64,000 bases of DNA from Sphaerolaimus hirsutus (Eukaryota > Nematoda > Chromadorea > Monhysterida > Sphaerolaimidae): NCBI GenBank assembly GCA_964036195.1, contig OZ038458.1:16691832-16755831 (forward strand). Reading direction: 5' to 3'. The notes below the pieces were generated by a model. That model did no database searches and had not been told where the DNA came from. It saw only the letters and a program-made list of their open reading frames with translations. The first letter of the stretch is position 1. Each line of letters starts with the position of its first letter. This document shows, one piece after another, positions 61,034 to 64,000 of the stretch. The position numbers and the translations under genes are program-made.

Positions 61034-62315
61034 TAGTTGTAGTTCAAATCAATTCCGTAGTCTTCCATACAGTGCACATCCATTGAAGAATTTTGGAGTA
61101 CTGCATAAATTGTCATTTCTGGGCATTTTGTTGCTGGTGTTGTGATGTTGATGTCCTCATTGTGGACATTTTTGTGGACTTTTTTGACACTTGAATGAAT
61201 AAACAAATGTTATGTGGGGTTAAAACATGTGCAAAACCAATATTTTATAAGAAAACCACTCTTTCCAGATCGAAATGCTGTAAATCAAAATTTTTTGGGG
61301 GAAAACTCGAATTTTTTGGAAAAAACTCGAGTTTTTTAAGAAGTGAAAGTCAAGTGAAACCAGTGCAGTAAAACTTGAGTTTTTACAAAAAACACAGAAA
61401 TAAAAACAGAGTTACTCAAGTTTTTTTCAAGAAAAAAACTCAAAACACAGGTATTCATTTTTGAAAAACTCAAAACACAGAAAGTGTTTTTTTTTGGAGA
61501 ACTTACCCATCGTTGGTTGTTTAACCTTTTCATTCACAATTTAAAATGATAACAGCATATTGTCTACTGACAGCACGCTTTGTACTACCATTTTACTATC
61601 TGAAAATTCAACAAAAATGTGATTTAAGGTACATTTTTCCTCATAATAGAATACATTGCATTCACATGTGATGATCCCCACAGAATTTATCAGATTTAAC
61701 TTTATTCATCAAAATTTGGTCAGTATATTCATAATTATCCGAAGCATGCAGTCAATCAACTCTATACTTACACCTGTTTACTCAAAAATACATATACTTG
61801 TACATATAGAGTACATATACATATAGAGTACTACGTAAATACATTTTAAATTCCTCTGAAAAAAGTACCAGTACTCTCTTTTATGTATACTTTTTGAAAG
61901 TACTTGAGTACAGAAAATGTATTTCAGATAGGATTTTTTGGCTCTTTCATGTGACAGAACAGAAAAAGGGGAGAAAAAGAATAAAAATAGGGGAAAATAG
62001 CCAAACATGTGCATATAAGCACATATATATTTGAAAAAAGATGAAAATTGGCATAAAAGCACATGAACTAGTGAATTTGAAGGTAAAAATGGGCAAATAT
62101 AGAGAGATTTTCTTGAGAGATTTTCTCAATCATAAGAAAATATAATTAAATCTCTCTGGAAAATCATGGAAAAAATATAAATCTCAGAAAATCTTATATT
62201 TTCTGAGATTTTTTAAATATAAATCTTCCAGAGATTTTTTCAATGCTAATGGGTACACATTTTAGCGGCAGGCCTAGATGGGCAATGGGTTTAGATGTGC
62301 ACTGGTACAGGGTCG

Positions 62316-62570
62316 ACTGAAACTAGAGTGCACTTTATCAAGTCATTTGTCAGTATAAAAAATTAAAAAAAAGTGATGTAAAAGCGCCATGGCGCTGGCG
62401 CCTGGCGCTAGCGCCAAAGTAAAAAGCGCCATGGCGCTTTTTGCGCTTGGCCCTATTTTTGGCTAGCGCCAGGAACAAAATGCCTGGCGCTGGCGCTTGG
62501 CGCCAAAGTTATGGCGCTTTCCACATTTGTCAGTCAAGTCAAGTCACTTTTTTGTGCTCTAGTCGATTCA
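62316..62570. repeat. GGCGCC-rich minisatellite within a foldback
   Basis: The centre (about 62388-62520) is repeated GCGCCATGGCGCTGGCGCC-type palindromic units. The outer arms read ACTAGAGTGCAC and GTGCTCTAGTCG, with AGTCATTTGTCAG on both sides. Confidence 0.7.
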
Positions 62571-62615
62571 ATTAGGTAAGTCATATGGAGTTCAAGTAAA
62601 CACCTTCCCGGACAA

Positions 62616-64000
62616 GTTCACCACCCATTTTTTTATTTCACTTCGGATGTAATATCTCCATCCATGGGGGTGTTATAATGCTGAAACTTTGTATACATAA
62701 AGTTGTAAGACCCCCTTACTCCCCAACGATGGGGGGAGGTGCGGCGACTCACTACAGGGTGGGTCGCCCTATATGCAACAATTTTTTTGGCGTTTTTGGT
62801 GTCCCAAACAAGTTCACCACCCACTTGATTGGCTACACTATGAGAGCTGTATCTCCAGCTGTGATGGCGGTATAAAGCTGAAATTTGGGGGATGTCTTGC
62901 CAACAAACCCCTCACAATACACCAGTGGGGCGGCTGCCAACGACCCACTAAAGCATGGGTCACTGCATATGAAGTTGACCATTTTCTAAAAACAAAAGTG
63001 TCCCAAACAAGTTCATCACCCAACTGCATTAAAAAAATGTTGCATAAACATACCTCATAAAACTGAATCGGGTTGGAACCCTAGTTCAGCCAAAACAAAG
63101 TTTTTCAGTAGGGCACCCACCCTGTCCCATAAATGGTAAGACCGAAAATTTCACTTAAAACCAATTTTTTTATTTACACTTAAAGTTGGTTTACAAAGTT
63201 CACTAGAGAATGGTCTAAGGTTGAAAGTTAAGTAAACAACATAACCTCTCAAATGCCTCCATAAGGAAATTTACTTGGGGTGAATTCTATGATGTCAAAA
63301 TGATGTCATTGCAGGAACAAAATTTGACAAAATTTTCACTTTTTCATTCACCCCAAAAAAAATTCCTTATGGAAGCATTTGAGAGGTTATGTTGTTCACA
63401 TAACTTTGAACCTTAGACCATTCTCTAGTGAACTTTGTAAACCAACTTTTTAAGTGTGAAACAAAAAATTGGTTTAAAGTGAAATTTTCAGTCTACCGTT
63501 TATGGGACAGGGTGAGTGTCCTACTTAAAAAATTTTTTTTGGCTGAACTAGGGTTCCAACCTGATTCAGTTTTATATTAGGTATGTTGTTGCAACATTTT
63601 TTTAATGCAGTTGGGTGATGAACTTGTTTTGGGACACTTGGGTCATTTTTAGAAAATAGTCAACTTTATATGCAGTGACCCATGCTTTAGTGGGTCGTCG
63701 GCAGCCGCCCCACTGGTGTATTGTGAGGGGGGTTGTTGGCAAGACATCCCCCAAAATATCAGCTTTATATGGCCATCACAGCTGGAGATACGGCTCTCAT
63801 AGTGTAGCCAATCAAGTGGGCGGTGAACTTGTTTGGGACACCAAAAACGCCAAAAAAAATTGTTGCATATAGGGCGACCCACCCTGCAGTGAGTCGCCGC
63901 ACCTCCCCGATTGTTGGAGAGTAGAGGGGTCTTACAACTTTATATGTACAAAGTTTCAGCTTTATCACACCCCCATGGACGGAGATATTGCATTCGAAGT
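62616..64000. repeat. Large foldback (at least 1.38 kb) at the window's right end
   Basis: Left arm phrases such as AATATCTCCATCCATGGGGG, CCAAACAAGTTCACCACCCA and ATTTGAGAGGTTATGTTGTT reappear reverse-complemented on the right, with a centre near 63310. The right end may continue past the window. Reading frames inside are mirrored copies of each other and look non-coding. Confidence 0.82.

Overview
This window is nuclear DNA from an animal, most likely an arthropod and probably an insect. GC-rich coding exons carry GT-AG introns, and they sit in AT-rich DNA full of small palindromic (foldback) repeats. There are no operons, ribosome binding sites or bacterial gene densities. I cannot name the species.

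Six genes can be built from exons whose splice phases agree. From left to right they are: (1) the 3' end of a cysteine-rich repeat protein, + strand, 1660-4434, with four exons each encoding one module; (2) KSR (kinase suppressor of Ras), + strand, 14243-20664, with ten exons recovered and the N-terminus missing; (3) a glutamine-rich protein I cannot identify, - strand, 34872-28161, eleven exons, about 722 residues; (4) mitochondrial ferredoxin FDX2, - strand, about 36233-35141; (5) UMP synthase (OPRT-OMPDC fusion), - strand, 40884-36567, eight exons, 472 residues, apparently complete; (6) a CREB3/CrebA-type membrane-anchored bZIP factor, + strand, 42276-55017, ten exons. UMPS, FDX2 and the Q-rich gene lie head to tail on the minus strand. 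I see no functional link between the neighbours.

Most of the remaining sequence is short non-autonomous DNA elements with inverted ends. They fall into recognisable families: hAT-like elements with exact 8-bp target duplications (3189-3712, 12370-13130, 25307-26068); TA-flanked elements beginning CCGTA; TA-flanked elements ending GGGTTCAAACG with satellite-like interiors; a TTGACATC/GTGTGTGGGCCC family; a TATACTCGGC family; and an inverted pair of one foldback at both ends of the window (1-505 and 57691-58244).

The main discovery candidate is an introner-like element with ends GTGCCAGTCCC and GGGACTGCCCCCAG. Two consecutive-family introns in the KSR kinase region (17905-18098, 194 nt; 19773-19965, 193 nt) are exactly one copy each, from the GT donor to the AG acceptor. 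A third copy of the same length (8403-8597, 195 nt) lies outside any recognised gene, and diverged or reverse copies lie in other introns and intergenic DNA. This looks like a mobile element that creates introns.
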